From Durusdinium trenchii (taxonomy: Eukaryota > Sar > Dinophyceae > Suessiales > Symbiodiniaceae): a stretch of 64,000 nt of DNA. The stretch lies in the NCBI GenBank assembly GCA_963970005.1, contig CAXAMN010014113.1, forward strand, positions 874,478-938,477, written 5' to 3'. The notes under the pieces were generated by a model. It was not told where the DNA came from. It did not search any database and worked only from the letters and a program-made list of their open reading frames with translations. Shown piece after piece: positions 10,902 to 20,676 of this stretch; the first letter of the stretch is position 1, and the number at the start of each line of letters is the position of its first letter. The position numbers and the translations under genes were made by a program.

Positions 10902-11761
10902 AGCCCCCGTATACCATGGGTGGATCCAGAGATTTCACGATGCATTTCTCTTCTTTAGGCCGCTTGCTGCACTTCAAGGTACTCTATACAGGCATAGTTC
11001 CAACATCTAGCATTTTAATTTTGTTGGTTGCTATAGTTCACTTGCCGTACCATGAGTCACCCAATGAAACAATCGTCTTTCGGCTCGTTCGGCTTGGAAA
11101 AGGTGCAGCCGTGCACGTGACCATCGCTGCTTCAGGCGTGGGGCCGTGCACGTGACCATTCGCTTCGGATTTGACACATGTCACATTTGCCGAAGACGGA
11201 CCTCAAGAAACCCTAGGGATCCAAGTACCTCCTCAAAAGGTACGACTGGACCCTCCAAACCCACCCCAAACACCTTCTCGGAGGGTACTTGGATCCATAG
11301 GGAAATATCGCATGTCCAGTTGATGTAGAATTAGAGCAGGCGTCGGGAAAAAAAAAAAGTAAAGTGAAGGTTTACGTGAGCTTTTCAAGGAAGCAACACC
11401 AAACCTGTTTTGCTGAAACGTCGGGCTTCAACTCACGAGCAGAGCATTCCCGAGGACGAGTTGAGGATCCACATTCCTTTAGCCCAGTCTTGGAACAAGA
11501 AACGGTGTGTGTCCAACTTGCTGGCTGAATAGATCTCAGTTGTTTGTCCAAGCCTGACTAAAATCACGCTCACGCGCGATGGACAACTGGATGTGCAGCG
11601 TATGTTCTTTCAAGGACTGAATTCCAACTAGCCAGTGGACCGTGCTTCGTGGGGCAAGACGTTTCTCAGCCAGACCTCTTGCACAGGTTTGAAGGGAGAT
11701 GCCATGGTGGAGCTGGGGCAAGCATTGATGGCCCGTGCAGCTGCGGAGCACGCGGCCAGGG
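10902..11761 (+). CDS. Three chained exons of an unknown conserved-looking protein
   Basis: Exons 10902-10978, 11540-11614 and 11687-11761 join in one frame. The first encodes APVYHGWIQRFHDAFLFFRP and LAALQ and ends at AAG|GT. The second encodes VCPSLTKITLTRDGQLDVQR and MFFQ and ends at AAG|GA. The third encodes LKGDAMVELGQALMARAAAE and HAAR and ends at a possible GC donor. Phases match at both joins (1 then 1), which is unlikely by chance for three short open stretches. The second intron (72 nt) is GA-AG. The product has aromatic and amphipathic helical character and is not recognised. More exons must lie on both sides; 12197-12270 (EGEAEAEMNDKLKGG) is a candidate downstream exon, though its phase does not fit directly. 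Confidence 0.5.
11217..11296. mobile_element. Foldback element with conserved interior, copy 1
   Basis: The ends GGATCCAAGTACC (11217-11229) and 11284-11296 are inverted. The interior TGGACCCTCCAAACCCACCC followed by CAAACACCTTCT recurs at 42431-42515 and, inverted, at about 39427-39515. Three related copies in the window define a family. Confidence 0.6.
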
Positions 11762-12892
11762 GCTGAGGTGAGGGGGGGTGCCGTGGATGATGCAGCTCGG
11801 CCAGCCACACCAAGACCAAGTGGAACAGATGTGGGTGCATTTCAATTGGGAGGTCCCCTGGCCTTGGCTGGGTAGACTAGTCTATGTTCCTTCTTTTCTT
11901 GGGGTCGTTGGGAGGTCTCCCTAATGCACCCATGTGGTTGTCGTTCATCAGGTCACTTTGTCCGATGCCAGTTGGAGGATGTTTGCCCGTTTTCCGTGCA
12001 GGTGCACGCTGGCAGAGATATATAATTGGGTCCTCCAATGCCACTACTAACATCCCCAAGCACCTTCTCAAGGGCATGTGGATCCCCAAGGAAAGGGTTG
12101 GCTGGTAGGTCTAGGCCTCCTAAGATGGCTGGAAGGACCCTGTGGATCCTCAAATGAGGCATCCAACGGCGCATCGCCCCAAGAGGTGTCGGGCCCCCAA
12201 GCGCGGTGGAGGGTGAGGCTGAAGCGGAAATGAACGACAAGTTAAAAGGAGGGTGCAGCGAGGATGTCCAAGGTATCGTAGAACCATGCTTGATATTGCT
12301 TGATCCGTTGATCCCATGTGCAGACGTTTTTACTCTTTTTTTTGACGAAGAGTACATATTGTCTCAAGACTCAAGACTGTTTGTTTGGCAAGCTGTTCAA
12401 GGGTATAGGGGGTACACTATGTGTATCTATTTGTTGGCAATGTTTCTTTCAACAGCTGAGTGGCGGACCATCCTTGTCTGCCTAGCTGAGCTCTGCCTAT
12501 CTGATCATCATATCCTATTGGGCTGTCTGCCTGCCGTCCTCCCATAAATGGAATAGAGGCACAGACCCGATGCAAATCGCATGGGGTAACCGAGGTGTGA
12601 AGCAACAGCCAAAGCAACGCAACAAAAACACCCCAAAAGGCACTACCCACTGACAAGCGGGTACCCCCTACTGTATCCTAGATCGGATGTAGACATGTCG
12701 CCTACGATCGTCTCTATTTGGATTGGATCTCTTCAAGAAGACCCTGAAGTTCGCGTTCCAGCCCCCCCTTCCGGGGCTTGTCCAAACTTTTCTTCGCCAC
12801 CTTGGGTCTTGAAAGCTTGGAAAACACCATCAGTCACTGGCCTCAGTTTTTCAGTAGTGGTCACATAGATCTTCACATGCTTGCCGCCATAA

Positions 12893-13989
12893 TTAGGCAG
12901 GAGCAACACGACAGTAGAGAACATTTGGCATCAGCTTGGTTGCAGAGTCGGTTTCTTTCACATGCTGCTCTACAAGGTCTTTAGCCTCTCCTGTCAACTG
13001 CCCCACTGCCTCTACCACGATAGCTGCGCACACATGCACATGCGGAGGCCCAAATTCATGGGTCTTGCCGGCTGCTTGGACAAGCTCGTTGTACTTCTGC
13101 CCAGCCTCTTTGGCTTTCTGGACAAACGTGGCAGTGGAGGGAATGAGACATGTGCGAAATGTGGCTGACTGCAAGGCCCGGACATCAGCTGCCAACTTCA
13201 GGTTCGACTTGAGAAGAAGCTGGGCGGTGCGAACAAGGAGCTCCTCTACCACCAAGCAGCCGGCGTTTGGCAGGCGCAGCCGGTGTGCCAGAGTTGCCCA
13301 TCGCTCCATGGCAAAAAAGGTGAAGCCTGGTCGGGATCTGCTGCTATTGAGCCCCCAAGTCTTGCTCCAAATGGTCATGCAACTCATCGAGTGTTTCAAA
13401 CACTGAACCGCAAATTGGGCAGTCAAGGTTGGCAGGAGCATCTGCTTGTGTGCCCACTGGACTGTTGGGCTTGAATAGATGCACTGACGTGTCGTCTTGT
13501 TGAAAAAAGGTTCGCAAAAACAGATCTACAAAACAAACATTGGTTGGTCACGACAAGCTGGAAGTCCAACCCAGGTGCGCTGTGCTTGTTTTGTCGCTGC
13601 ATCGCGGCCTGATGAATGGCCAAAGCGCGCCGGGAGCCAAAGGTGCGAGCACACACTGAGCCATCTGGAAGCTGCATATCACAGGTGTGGACATCAGGGT
13701 CATCCAGAATTGCCAGCGGTTGCACATCATGTGGGGCCTGAAATCCAGGCGGTGGAATGGCCACAAAAACTGGCGTCGCAGAATGGTAAAATCAAGGCGC
13801 AAAAAAATCTTCTTTGACATCACCGAGAAATAAACGCAGAGGTTTGCCATCCACTGCTTGTGGAACAAATGCCGTGTCCGGGATGTCTCGGAGAGATTCC
13901 ACATCGTCCACCAGTTGTTGAAGCCATGGGTGAGCTGTTCCGGTTAGGGAGCCATCTCGGCAATGTTTCTTACTCCAGATCACGACCAC
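12893..13989 (-). pseudogene. Degraded non-LTR (LINE-like) retrotransposon ORF tail with C2H2 zinc fingers
   Basis: Reading leftward, 13989-13423 encodes HPWLQQLVDDVESLRDIPDT, then a Cys/His region (CDMQLPDGSVCARTFGSRRA) and a finger CLFCRSVFANLFSTRRHV. A second finger, CPICGSVFETLDELHDHLEQ, lies in another frame near 13440-13380. 13350-12893 then encodes a helical C-terminus containing TFVQKAKEAGQKYNELVQAA and GPPHVHVCAA. One frame is broken by an in-frame TGA at 13792-13794, and two frame changes occur around 13460 and 13345. In dinoflagellates such finger tails follow LINE-type reverse transcriptases. No reverse-transcriptase core is visible to the right, so the copy appears 5'-truncated. 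Alternative: a spliced gene whose introns I have missed. Confidence 0.5.
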
Positions 13990-14767
13990 CTTCCAACCTC
14001 ACTTTCGGAAATCAGGGCTTGTTGTGCCCTGCTTTTGGTGCCCTGCCTTCTTGTCAGGAAAAATGGTGTATGTACATGTAAGTTTTCTTTCTCACGCAGG
14101 TGCTTTCGTGATGCAACAAGCGATGCCGGATCTGGTTCGTCTCAGCATTCCGAATCCACAGGACCACCGGGTGAGGAGGTTCTCGCCGCTTCTCCGCTTC
14201 GGGGCAAGGGGCCTTTGTGCGAGAGCAATGCCAAAAGAATAGACATTTCACGATCTCCAATTCGAAAATGTCTTGGACACCGGTGCCACTCTATATCCGA
14301 TGCCGGCCACAGCCGGGCTATGAAAGCATGATTGGGGGTTGCTATGAAACACCCTGCAGCCCAGCTCCAATTTTTTCTGCTACCCAAATGGCGTCGCGTC
14401 ATCGAAGGGGTGGTTCCTCGATGTCACTCAAGCGGAGTTTGAATGGGGAACCGGGAACACACGTGTTGGAGAGGATAAAGATATGTATAACTTAACGAAT
14501 TTTCAGACCTGAGTGACCTCTATTTTGGACCAGCAACCACCTAAAATCTGTGCTTTTCCTATCAAAACAGAGGTCAAAGGGGTTCTAGGTATTTATAATA
14601 TACAACCTCCCCGTTGTGCTGGAGGAACATGGCCCAGTTCCCTCAAAATCCAACGGACAGATCACTGAAATACACGGGGAACATGGCTACTTCTCCCGCC
14701 GCGGACGCCGAGACGACCGGTTGAAACCACCAGGCGCCACGCCGCGGCCGAAGCACAAGTCTCCTGG

Positions 14768-14839
14768 GCCAAAGGACTGAGGATGAAGAGCTCGTCTTCC
14801 AACTGCGGAAGCTTAGCCTGGTGAACTGCAGAAGCCAGG
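14768..14839 (+). CDS. Exon-like segment, unknown protein
   Basis: After GGGCCAAAG the frame reads TEDEELVFQLRKLSLVNCRS and ends at CCAG before GAAGTG, a GA-type donor context. The competing frame (HAAAEAQVSWAKG) is also open, so the reading frame is not settled. Confidence 0.27.
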
Positions 14840-15323
14840 AAGTGATGTTTCGGTATTTTTCCCTTATGGTTCAATGGCCCTTTTTTGCTGCTGAATATAT
14901 ATGTTTCTTTCCAGGTTCCTGGACAGCAAATCCAGGTCCAAGGCATGTGATCTTGATGATTCCCACCAGGGAGACTCATCCAGACGCGAGCCCTTTTCAC
15001 GGCCCAGACTCATCCAATTCATCTTCCGTTGCGGTTTTGACTATGTGAACGCGAATACGTCTCCAGTCTGGAGCTTCCATGGCACATGGAAGTGGATGGT
15101 GCAGAAGTGGAAAATGACCCCGTTCGTAACAGTTCCGGAGGGGTCGTCTCCAGGACTGGCTCCCCTTCTGTAGTGAGTCAGACTCGACCAGGGCAGCTGA
15201 GTATGGGAGGCAGCCTAGTGGTGCTACCGAAGACCTCCTTGCTCTTAGGACACCACACTTGGAGTTGTATTTTGATGCCGTTGGGATGCCATTTTCATGC
15301 CTTCAGAAATATAAAGGTGTGCG

Positions 15324-15422
15324 CCTGGGAAAATTAACATGGAACCTGAAAACCATTGGGTTTGTAGTGGAAAATCGTCTTCCAAAAGGTCCATGTTCAG
15401 GTTCCATGTTAAGTTTCCCAGG
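15324..15422. mobile_element. Foldback element, 99 bp, copy 1
   Basis: The 26-bp inverted ends CCTGGGAAAATTAACATGGA and onward (15324-15349) match 15397-15422 at 25 of 26 positions. A related, inverted, partly deleted copy lies at 16006-16077. Confidence 0.6.
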
Positions 15423-15850
15423 TGTACATGTTTGGGCACTGCTTGGACACTTGCGGGCTGCGCAGGACGCTCGAAGGACGCTGCGGCCCGGGTGGCCGCC
15501 GTCCGGGTGGCTCAACGACCGGGGGGGTGCCACATGCAACGACAGGGCGGAACAAAAGCGGGAAGCACAGAACCAGGACCACACACCACTTGCGGACCCA
15601 CTCCCACCCCAAGCCCTTCCACAGATATAGTCTACCAGATAGGATAGAATCCAGGACCAGAAGAAAGTTACCTGTCAAACCGGCCTGTTTTGGTGATTGA
15701 TTGTTTTCCTGGGATGTCGGTAAACTGAGGTCACGAACTGAAGGTCCTGGAAGGTGGTTGTCAGTCTTATAATCCTGATCATTCACCAAAAATCATGGCT
15801 TTTCTGAAAAGCAGGTGTGTTGCTTTAGGCCACCGTCGCGGCCCCCCCAG

Positions 15851-15974
15851 GCCCGCTCGGTGGCACAGCGCGCCGTCCACTTTGAAGCCGTGCCGAGTGC
15901 TGTGGGGCAACAGGCGGCCGAGTCAGTCTGCCGGATGGCCCGCGCACGGAAAGCCTGGGCGGAGAGCCACCCAT
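15851..15974 (+). CDS. Exon, unknown Ala-rich helical protein
   Basis: Preceded by CCCCCCAG, the 41-codon frame reads ARSVAQRAVHFEAVPSAVGQ then QAAESVCRMARARKAWAESH. Codon bias, GC content and the absence of stops contrast with the flanks. It ends near CCCAT|GTAGAC. Function is not recognised; it is one of the best plus-strand exons in the 14-20 kb interval. Confidence 0.45.
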
Positions 15975-16005
15975 GTAGACCCTGGATGATACACCAGGAA
16001 GATAG

Positions 16006-16077
16006 AACATGCAAATGGACCTTTGGAAGACTATTTTCCTCTACAACCCATTCAGGTTCCATGTTAATTTTCCTGGA
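16006..16077. mobile_element. Foldback element, copy 2 (partial)
   Basis: ATGGACCTTTGGAAGACTAT through TTCAGGTTCCATGTTAATTT matches the reverse complement of the 15324-15422 element, but one terminal arm is missing. Confidence 0.5.
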
Positions 16078-16634
16078 TGATATTTGAGCCCGACCATTTC
16101 TCCTCTTGAAGCTTGGGGATTCAGCGCTGCTGTACTGGCTGCCCAGTTTTCACGCTGCAGATGCAAGGTCGAACATAAGGACGTGTGAACGCGAGAGGTA
16201 GAATAGGTTTTACCATATGTTTTGAGGGGATAATGGTTACCTTATGAAGTAAGGCAAATATTGCTATCCTCAATTCTTTGTGCGATTCAAATGGACCTTG
16301 AAAGCCACTGCAGTATTGGAGTGACAGGTCTTGGCCCCTGCGCTTTGCCAGAGGTCAGTGATGCCATTGCCCCACCTCAGCCCCACTGTTGGGGTGGCTT
16401 TGCTTTAGAAGTTGGAGTGACTGGAAAGGAAGAACCAGAGACCAAATCGAAGCTGGAGTGGACCATGGCTCCAGGCAAGCCTAAGCAGCGCTTCAGCTGC
16501 TTCTGCTGCTTCAGTCCACCGCACCATCTCGATCAGAAGCAACCAAACCTCCGGTGCCGGGCAGTGCCTGGGCTGACTGCACCAAGCAGACGGGCTGTTG
16601 ACCGGTTTTTGATACACATTCAAGGTTAACAACT

Positions 16635-16756
16635 CCTACCAGGACCTTCAGTACGTGACCTCTTTGGAATCTGATTCGTGACCTCTTCAGGGACGATTTG
16701 TGACCTCAGCCACTGGGATCTCTTTCGTTCGGTCACGTACTGAAGGTCCTGGTAGG
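16635..16756. mobile_element. Foldback element with 26-bp perfect ends
   Basis: CCTACCAGGACCTTCAGTAC plus GTGACC (16635-16660) is exactly inverted at 16731-16756. The loop repeats GTGACCTC three times. Single arms of the same family are found at 15731-15752 and 63831-63852. Confidence 0.65.
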
Positions 16757-17594
16757 CCGGGTCTTAGGGTTGTAGAGTCGGGACTCAATCGTACGTAGGC
16801 GGCAAGTCTGGTACGAGGGCAGTTCTGTCTTGCAGGAAAGAGTTTTGGGATGTTTTGTGGAGGGGTCGGAGGCTTTGCATCATTCTGTTCGAACTTCCTG
16901 GGACCAGGGCTGTCCCCAAGAAAAACGCGCCCTCCGTCCGCATGGTCCGCATGGTCGTTGGAAAGGGTAAGGCTGAACGGTCAATGAACGTTGCAGGCTG
17001 CCGAAGCCACTGGGTCCAGACCCAAGCTCGGGGGAGGTGGAGGTTCATCACAGATGTGAGAGAGAAACACAGATGTCTCCAAAGGTGTGAGCTGTCAAAC
17101 TGATTGGACACAGTTTTTTTTCTCTCAGATGTTTGCGAGTATTATTTGGAAGGAGCCCGAGGCATCATGAGGTCTTAATTTCTGGCGGCACGACGTCATA
17201 AACTCACTCAGAGTCCGAAGAAGACTGCATTTAGTTCTCGATGGGTGGAAGATCCTGTCCCTGTTGTGGCCTTTTGGAGGGATTTCAGGCGGGGAAGTTG
17301 CAATGTCAGAGAGCACTCAGAGGATGTGAGTTCCAGGTTATGTCAGTGACGTTGACAGTGCCACCGCCGCATCTCCGCGAAAAGCAGACTTTTGATTGAC
17401 TTTAGTCAAGTCTCTGGGATGTATGTAGATGCGCTGTCCATCAAACAATGCCCTTCCTGGACATATAGCAAGTCCTTACTTAAGATGAGGAGTGTTCCTC
17501 AACATGATGAACCATTCAGCACATGGTTTTGCCGTCCGAGACCAGGCGAACTGAGTGGTCCTCCGATGTTCCAGAGACCTGAATAGGACGGAAA

Positions 17595-17739
17595 GCAAGA
17601 CCCCTAAGACGGAGCCGCCCCACCCTCGTGCCGAAGCGTGGCATGCCCCTCTGCCCGCCCCTGGCGCAGCCGAGGCCCGGGCACCAGGAGTTGGCCGCGG
17701 TCGCCGCGGCGGAAGCCATGGCAAAGCTGGTGGCCGCGG
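17595..17739 (+). CDS. Exon-like GC-rich segment, unknown protein
   Basis: One of three open frames reads RRSRPTLVPKRGMPLCPPLA then QELAAVAAAEAMAKLVAAG and stops at TGA, with a possible GC donor just before. The minus strand is also open, so both frame and strand are uncertain. Confidence 0.28.
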
Positions 17740-18301
17740 GCTGAGTGAGGATGCGATTCCGCGGGCGCCATGCAGGGTCCACATCTTTGACCTAGTCCGG
17801 CACTCCAATCTTTCAAGATGTTGTGCAATAAGCTTTGTTCAACTAAGGATTGTTCATTGTGAACTAACATGAACTAACTTGTTTTGTAGGAATTGTCCTT
17901 CTTGCCTCCTGTACGACTATATAAAAGTTTGTTTCCCACCCCTTCACGTACCTAGGATGGCTCTAGCTCTGGGGCCGGACTGGTTCAAGAGGCTGCAAGA
18001 GGTGCGGGTGTCGGGCAGCCAAGTCAGCTTCAGGGATGGAGCTTGGCCTCAAGCCAAGACGATACTAGTAGCTAAGGGCATTTCCAGCAACAGGAAGCTA
18101 CTAGTAACAAGTGCATTGCTACTAGTAGCAAGGACACTAGTAACCCTCATCCTGTACTTGTTGGAGGGGAAGTGGAAGATGGAACCAGCGTGGACCAGTC
18201 ACACAAGTTTCAGGAAACTCGTGTATTTACTCCCGGATGGCTTCGGAGGCCACCATGGCCCCATGTCGTTTCAGAAGTCTTAAGCCCTCAACCCATCCAG
18301 A

Positions 18302-18440
18302 GTGGTCGATCCGCGTCTCGTGCGTCCACACCGCGGCTCAAGCGCGGTGGGCTCGGCGCAGCCGGTGACCGCCACGAGGGAGGGCTTGGCTTTCGCCGAG
18401 GATCTCCTCCACGGCGCCTGGGTCTGCAGATGTGGCCAAG
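18302..18440 (+). CDS. Exon-like segment, unknown protein
   Basis: The frame VDPRLVRPHRGSSAVGSAQP, followed by VTATREGLAFAEDLLHGAWV, is open with a helical C-terminal half. No family recognised. Confidence 0.25.
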
Positions 18441-19470
18441 TGATGGATGGTGGGGTCAGAGTTTCGGGCGATGGTGGAGGGCAAAGAGCCAAAAAAAAAT
18501 GAAGAAACACATGCACAGGTTCAAGATGTTTCAACGGTTTTGATGCAAAGGGATCAGGTGTGCGAACCAGGTGACTACATATTGATGAGGTGGCTACGTC
18601 ACAGAAGACATAGTTTTTACAAGAGAACTACTCCACTGCGAAGACAGAGCCATTTCATGGAAGCATAAATTTCAACTTTGTCCATCAACAGGCTGTTGAA
18701 AGATGACCATACATTAGCCATTCTTACCTCATGAGGAAAGCAAGGGAAATGCCTGTGCCCTACCTATCTCAACACTGTCTCTCACACCACTGTGGTTGTG
18801 ATTGTTGGTCTTGTTCCTGTTGGTGGCCTTGTTCCTGTTTGTGCTGGAGTGAGCACAGATGTGTCCTGTCTCTCCTGCGCTTGATCGGCGACGGACCGCC
18901 GCGGACACGGACTCCACGGACTCCACGGACTCCACGGACCGCGAAGATGCTCGACCGAAGGCTTGAACCTGGAAACGTCTTCGGCAGAACTCGGTGCGTC
19001 GATTCCCATTGGGATTTCCTTCCAAAACCACGGACCACGTCGTTTGACATGATGGTGTGGTGCGTCGTTGGCTGACGTTCTCGTGGGAGTTCTCCAGTCA
19101 ATGGGATTGTGCTTTCTCACAGGGACCGTCGCACTGGAACGCCGGGACCTCGCGTGAATGTCTGTTGATCCGGGCGTGGAGATCCGGAGTCACAAGGGGA
19201 TGGTTTGTTGGTCCCTCTTGTAAGTGATAAACCTGCACCCCTATCCTCCAAGTTCGGCATCCCGTCTTGTGACTCCTGGCTATTGATAGGTGTTGGAAGG
19301 CGTGCCACTATCTATTTGGGGGCAACTATTCTACCGTTTGCTGGCACCACCATCCAGAGGCAAGATGACCATGATGGTCGTCTCGTACTTGCCTATCCCT
19401 GCAGGCGGGCGCTTTTCTGGGAACCCCCGCGCGACCTAGAACCGGACGCGGTAGTTCATGCGTTTCCCAG

Positions 19471-19593
19471 GCCCAACCACAGGAAGCGGATTGGAAGCGG
19501 ATCGATCGGTGGATTCAGAACATTGCACAGTCGATGGGCCTTCAGTCGATGGGCTGTGATGCTTGCGTGGGTGTCTTCGCCCCGTGGGTCCAG
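19471..19593 (+). CDS. Exon, unknown protein
   Basis: Exactly 41 codons lie between TTCCCAG and CCAG|GG. The frame reads AQPQEADWKRIDRWIQNIAQ then SMGLQSMGCDACVGVFAPWV and Q. Both borders are phase 0, and the start shows the AG|GC pattern. The Trp/Ile-rich helix followed by a Cys-x-x-Cys stretch looks like a folded domain that I cannot name. Confidence 0.45.
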
Positions 19594-19754
19594 GGGGGGA
19601 CCAAAAACCGAATCTCCTGCTGTGTATGACATACGGTTTCAGAGTAGGCACAAACCCCTATGATATGTCTTTTTTAGATGGGGGTCCATATAAACCACCA
19701 AACTTGGGGATTGTGCTATCTACTCTGAAGCCATTGTAATCTGACTTTCTAACA

Positions 19755-20264
19755 ATGCGGGTGAGTCTTTTCCTGGACGTTCCTCTACAAAAAGGTGAGT
19801 GTATTCCCCCTGTTAGGTTTGCCTCACTGGCCTCACTGGTCAATATCTCATGTCTCCCGTTCTTGCCAAGTTCAGCAGGTGCCTTCCAAGTTCAGCATGG
19901 GCCCATCGACCTACAGTTGAAGGACAGATCTGAAAAAGACCACCTTCAAAAGCAGGTGAACTTGGTGATGTTTGAGTCCATCAGTCCTCAACACCCGATG
20001 GGTCGCCAGGCCGCTCTGGGGGTGACTCCAAAGCATGTGAAAGGAAAGGCCAACCACTCCAGCAGTACGTTGCACCCCATTGACAGGGTGCGGAGCATTG
20101 CCCAAGGTTTATATAGGCGTCAAAACGTCAAAAAATCTCGGCACAGCACATGTCCGGGCCTCGTGTTTCGTGCATTTCATGCAGGCTGGGTGGAAGATGG
20201 ACTAGAGGCACACTCCGCCGACGCGTTGTTCACGCGAACTCCGCCGACGCGTCGCGTGGGGTGA
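19755..20264 (+). CDS. Long open plus-strand segment, unknown
   Basis: This 169-codon open stretch contains VQHGPIDLQLKDRSEKDHLQ and GLYRRQNVKKSRH. It may include intron sequence at its 5' end (a pyrimidine-rich tract precedes 19876). Its last 40 codons contain a short tandem of GCCGACGCG-type units. No domain recognised. Confidence 0.3.
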   Translation: MRVSLFLDVPLQKGECIPPVRFASLASLVNISCLPFLPSSAGAFQVQHGPIDLQLKDRSEKDHLQKQVNLVMFESISPQHPMGRQAALGVTPKHVKGKANHSSSTLHPIDRVRSIAQGLYRRQNVKKSRHSTCPGLVFRAFHAGWVEDGLEAHSADALFTRTPPTRRVG

Positions 20265-20400
20265 AAGCAGCGGCACTCATGGGCTGAACATGATGACAGG
20301 AGCAGGGATCGTTTGGACGCCACCCATCAAGTCAATGATGTCATTGGGCGCCACCTTGTTGAATGGGTGGGGCCCATGTACTGTACCTGTCCAGCCCATA

Positions 20401-20465
20401 ACCTTTAAAAAGAAAGGGTGGATGTGCAAACCCGAGGTCTCAAATGCAAACCCGAGGTATTGACA
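20401..20465. repeat. Left-flank repeat block with two TGCAAACCCGAGGT units
   Basis: TGCAAACCCGAGGT is repeated at 20425-20438 and 20445-20458, beside CTTTAAAAAGAAAGGGT. The block lies about 220 bp beyond the last stop codon of the minus-strand coding block and shares its motif with 34741-34750. Confidence 0.5.
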
Positions 20466-20676
20466 ATGTGAGTTTAGATGGTTTTGTTGCTTTTGACTCC
20501 AGAGCTCTTTCAGTTAGCGATCGGTGGCTACAAATCCTTGAGATTTGTGCCATGGCTGTTTGGGTGTTGCCTGGGTGACATCGATGAGCTGTTTGGCATT
20601 ACAATATGCATGAACAATAACATCAACATGTGCAATATATGCACATTGGTCCGGTAAAGTTCAACACACTAGGGTA

